From assembly GCF_004745425.1 (NCBI RefSeq), contig NZ_PGGK01000010.1:29580-93579 (forward strand): a DNA stretch of 64,000 nt, given 5' to 3'. The position numbers and the translations under genes are program-made. The DNA comes from Methanolobus halotolerans. Its GTDB lineage: Archaea > Halobacteriota > Methanosarcinia > Methanosarcinales > Methanosarcinaceae. Each line of letters starts with the position of its first letter. Positions within the stretch are counted from its first letter, which is position 1. Shown one piece after another: positions 62,383 to 64,000 of this stretch. Under the pieces are notes generated by a model. That model ran no database searches and was not told the DNA's origin. It was given only the letters and a program-made list of their open reading frames with translations.

Positions 62383-63558
62383 ATGAGAAGAACATGCCGC
62401 CCATCCGGATTCATTGCGAATGTAATGAAACAGGTGCCCCCTTCAGGAATCCGTCGCTATTTCGATCTTGCGTCTGAAATAGATGATGCGATCTCTCTTG
62501 GCGTAGGTGAACCGGATTTTGTCACACCCTGGCATATTCGAGAGGCATGTATCCATTCTTTAGAATGCGGAGAAACCTCTTATACATCCAATTATGGTCT
62601 CCTCGAACTCCGCGAGGAGATCTCAGGTTCGTTCTCAGGTAAATATAACGTATCTTACAATCCCGATTCCGAAATACTGGTAACATCCGGTGTCAGTGAA
62701 GCCCTTGATGTTGCTATTCGTGCTATTACAAATCCGGGTGACGAGATTATAATACCTCAGCCATCCTATGTTGCCTATGTGCCTTCAGTAATGTTTGCCG
62801 GGGGGGTGCCTGTTCCGGTCATAACTGGTATTGAGAACAATTTCAGGCTTTTGCCGGAAGATCTTGAGGCGGTCATCACTGACAAGACCAAGGCTTTGAT
62901 TCTTAATTACCCGAATAATCCCACCGGTGCTACTATGGGCCGGAAGGACCTTGAAGGTATAGCTGATGTTGTAGCGGAACATGATATCATGGTTATTTCT
63001 GATGAGGTCTATGACTGCCTTACTTATAATGGCAATCACACATGCTTTTCTTCTCTGGAAGGGATGCGTGACAGAACAATATTGCTCAACGGTTTTTCCA
63101 AAGCATATGCAATGACCGGTTTCAGGTTGGCATTTGCCATGGCTTCCAAAGAGATCATTGCTTCCATGATGCTTATCCACCAATACTGTATGCTCTGTGC
63201 GCCTATAATTGCTCAAATCGGAGCCATCGAAGCACTCCGCAACGGCAGCTACGAAATGGAGCGCATGGTGCGTGACTACGACCGACGCCGCCACCTTATC
63301 GTCAGTGGATTGAACAAGATTGGTCTCGACTGCTTCGAGCCCAAAGGTGCTTTCTATGCTTTCCCGTCAGTCCAGAATACCGGATTAAGCTCCGCAGAGT
63401 TTGCCGAACGCCTGCTCTTCGAGCAGAAAGTGGTCACAATCCCGGGCAATGTATTCGGGAAAGCCGGAGAAGGCTTTTTGCGCTGTTCCTATGCTACTTC
63501 AAAGGAAGAGATAGAAGAGGCACTTGATAGGATAGGGGCATTTGTGGACGGGCTGTAA
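62383..63558 (+). CDS. Class I/II PLP aminotransferase
   Basis: A 391-residue fold-type I aminotransferase. Signature parts are SLGVGEPDFVTPWHI, TSYTSNYGLLELRE, NYPNNPTGATM, ISDEVYDCLTY and the PLP lysine in LNGFSKAYAMTGFRL (about residues 233-247). The C-terminal Arg is in GFLRCSYATS. Aspartate, alanine or aromatic aminotransfer are all possible. Pairing with the Lrp gene suggests control by an amino-acid pool. Confidence 0.93.
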   Translation: MRRTCRPSGFIANVMKQVPPSGIRRYFDLASEIDDAISLGVGEPDFVTPWHIREACIHSLECGETSYTSNYGLLELREEISGSFSGKYNVSYNPDSEILVTSGVSEALDVAIRAITNPGDEIIIPQPSYVAYVPSVMFAGGVPVPVITGIENNFRLLPEDLEAVITDKTKALILNYPNNPTGATMGRKDLEGIADVVAEHDIMVISDEVYDCLTYNGNHTCFSSLEGMRDRTILLNGFSKAYAMTGFRLAFAMASKEIIASMMLIHQYCMLCAPIIAQIGAIEALRNGSYEMERMVRDYDRRRHLIVSGLNKIGLDCFEPKGAFYAFPSVQNTGLSSAEFAERLLFEQKVVTIPGNVFGKAGEGFLRCSYATSKEEIEEALDRIGAFVDGL

Positions 63559-63873
63559 GCTTCTTGTGAACTTCTTCTAAGTAGCTCGAGAGATATTTTT
63601 TAGATTGCGAACAGAATACGCACGATCACTTTTTTGGAATTACAATTTTGAGCACGTAGTACGTTTTTATTGTTGCCGTTGGATGGGAATCAGTAATTTC
63701 AATTGTCTTAACAATCCTTTTTTCCTTTGAAAAAATTGCCTATGATTTATATATGAGAATATTATTATATCTATAAGTTTATCTCTCCTAATACTAACAG
63801 AACTTAATAATTTAGAACTTAGTGAATGTCAGAATTATAGTGTCTGGTTGGGTATAATATAAATGTTAAATGT
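63559..63873. other. AT-rich intergenic region before the insertion sequence
   Basis: 315 bases between the aminotransferase gene and the IS terminal repeat. Apart from T-rich stretches (for example CCTTTTTTCCTTTG near 63716-63729) that could end the aminotransferase transcript, I see nothing specific. Confidence 0.4.
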
Positions 63874-64000
63874 GGCTCTGTAGAAATCCTCATTTGAATC
63901 AAACAAACAATTTTGGCATACCTGCCAAGGTTGTTTACTATTAGCTTTATTTTAATCTCTTTTACCTGATTCCAGTGCTTCCTAGCCTTTATTTCCTCAC
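63874..64000 (-). mobile_element. End of an insertion sequence, cut by the window edge
   Basis: The terminal repeat GGCTCTGTAGAAATCC begins at 63874 and matches the right end of the MITE at 12165-12277, with similarity extending about 65 bases inward. Read on the minus strand, one frame is open from the window edge and gives KARKHWNQVKEIKIKLIVNN followed by LGRYAKIV, which looks like the C-terminus of a DDE transposase. The frame passes through the terminal repeat and stops at 63819-63821. The bulk of the element lies beyond base 64000, so family and intactness cannot be judged. Confidence 0.7.

Overview
The window is archaeal and most likely from a methylotrophic member of the Methanosarcinaceae (Methanolobus, Methanococcoides or a relative). 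Three things point there. There is a complete formylmethanofuran dehydrogenase operon in the F-A-C-D-B order known from Methanosarcina fmd. Bacterial-type GroES/GroEL and ClpB sit beside archaeal information-processing genes (Rpo4, L21e, L37e, S8e, Lsm, Pus10, TrmY). Archaeal TATA boxes and GGTGATC/GGAGG ribosome-binding sites are frequent. Species cannot be fixed from the sequence alone.

Layout, left to right. 1-4.2 kb: the end of a short-chain dehydrogenase gene, a membrane protein, radC, a MobB-MoaE fusion and a winged-helix regulator. 4.2-9.3 kb: a chaperone block, groES-groEL then clpB, with the regulator divergent from groES across a small palindrome. 9.3-18 kb: an AT-rich accessory stretch. 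It holds a 571-residue coiled-coil membrane-anchored protein of unknown function, two remnants resembling the C-terminal tail of Cas1, a broken UPF0305/DUF2115 gene, a 113-bp MITE with an 8-bp target duplication, a TetR regulator with two matching operators and two DUF1638 genes, a PD-(D/E)XK nuclease-like gene and a TrmB-type regulator. 18.3-25.6 kb: an RND (HAE3) exporter translationally coupled to two secreted COG1361 proteins, a second TrmB regulator and two DUF169 genes.

25.7-33.0 kb: a GNAT gene, cfbA (nickel chelatase for coenzyme F430), then fmdF-A-C-D-B-fdhD read right to left. These tie together metabolically: MobB-MoaE makes the pterin cofactor, FdhD probably sulfurates it, Fmd uses it in the first or last step of the methanogenic C1 pathway, and CfbA serves methyl-coenzyme M reductase. 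33.5-42.4 kb: a shortened DUF1638 protein, a 56-residue cysteine-rich protein, shikimate kinase, chorismate mutase and purE, a KaiC-like ATPase with a response regulator, a two-subunit 2-oxoacid:ferredoxin oxidoreductase and a PEF-CTERM surface protein.

42.6-64 kb: two large PAS-containing histidine kinases enclose a conserved core of translation and RNA genes. On the minus strand these are thiDN, a DEAD helicase, trmY, pus10, rpl21e, rpo4, DUF655, ksgA and a HemK-like methylase. On the plus strand they are lsm, rpl37e and purF, with tRNA-His and thi4 (minus strand) following. The end carries an AAA ATPase, RNase Z, S8e, an Lrp regulator with an aminotransferase, and the cut end of an insertion sequence. 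The 113-bp MITE at 12.2 kb is a deletion derivative related to that sequence.

The most interesting unexplained parts are the TetR/DUF1638 regulon with its paired operators, the exporter/COG1361 cassette, the 571-residue protein, the Cas1-tail remnants with no CRISPR array nearby, and the MITE/IS pair.
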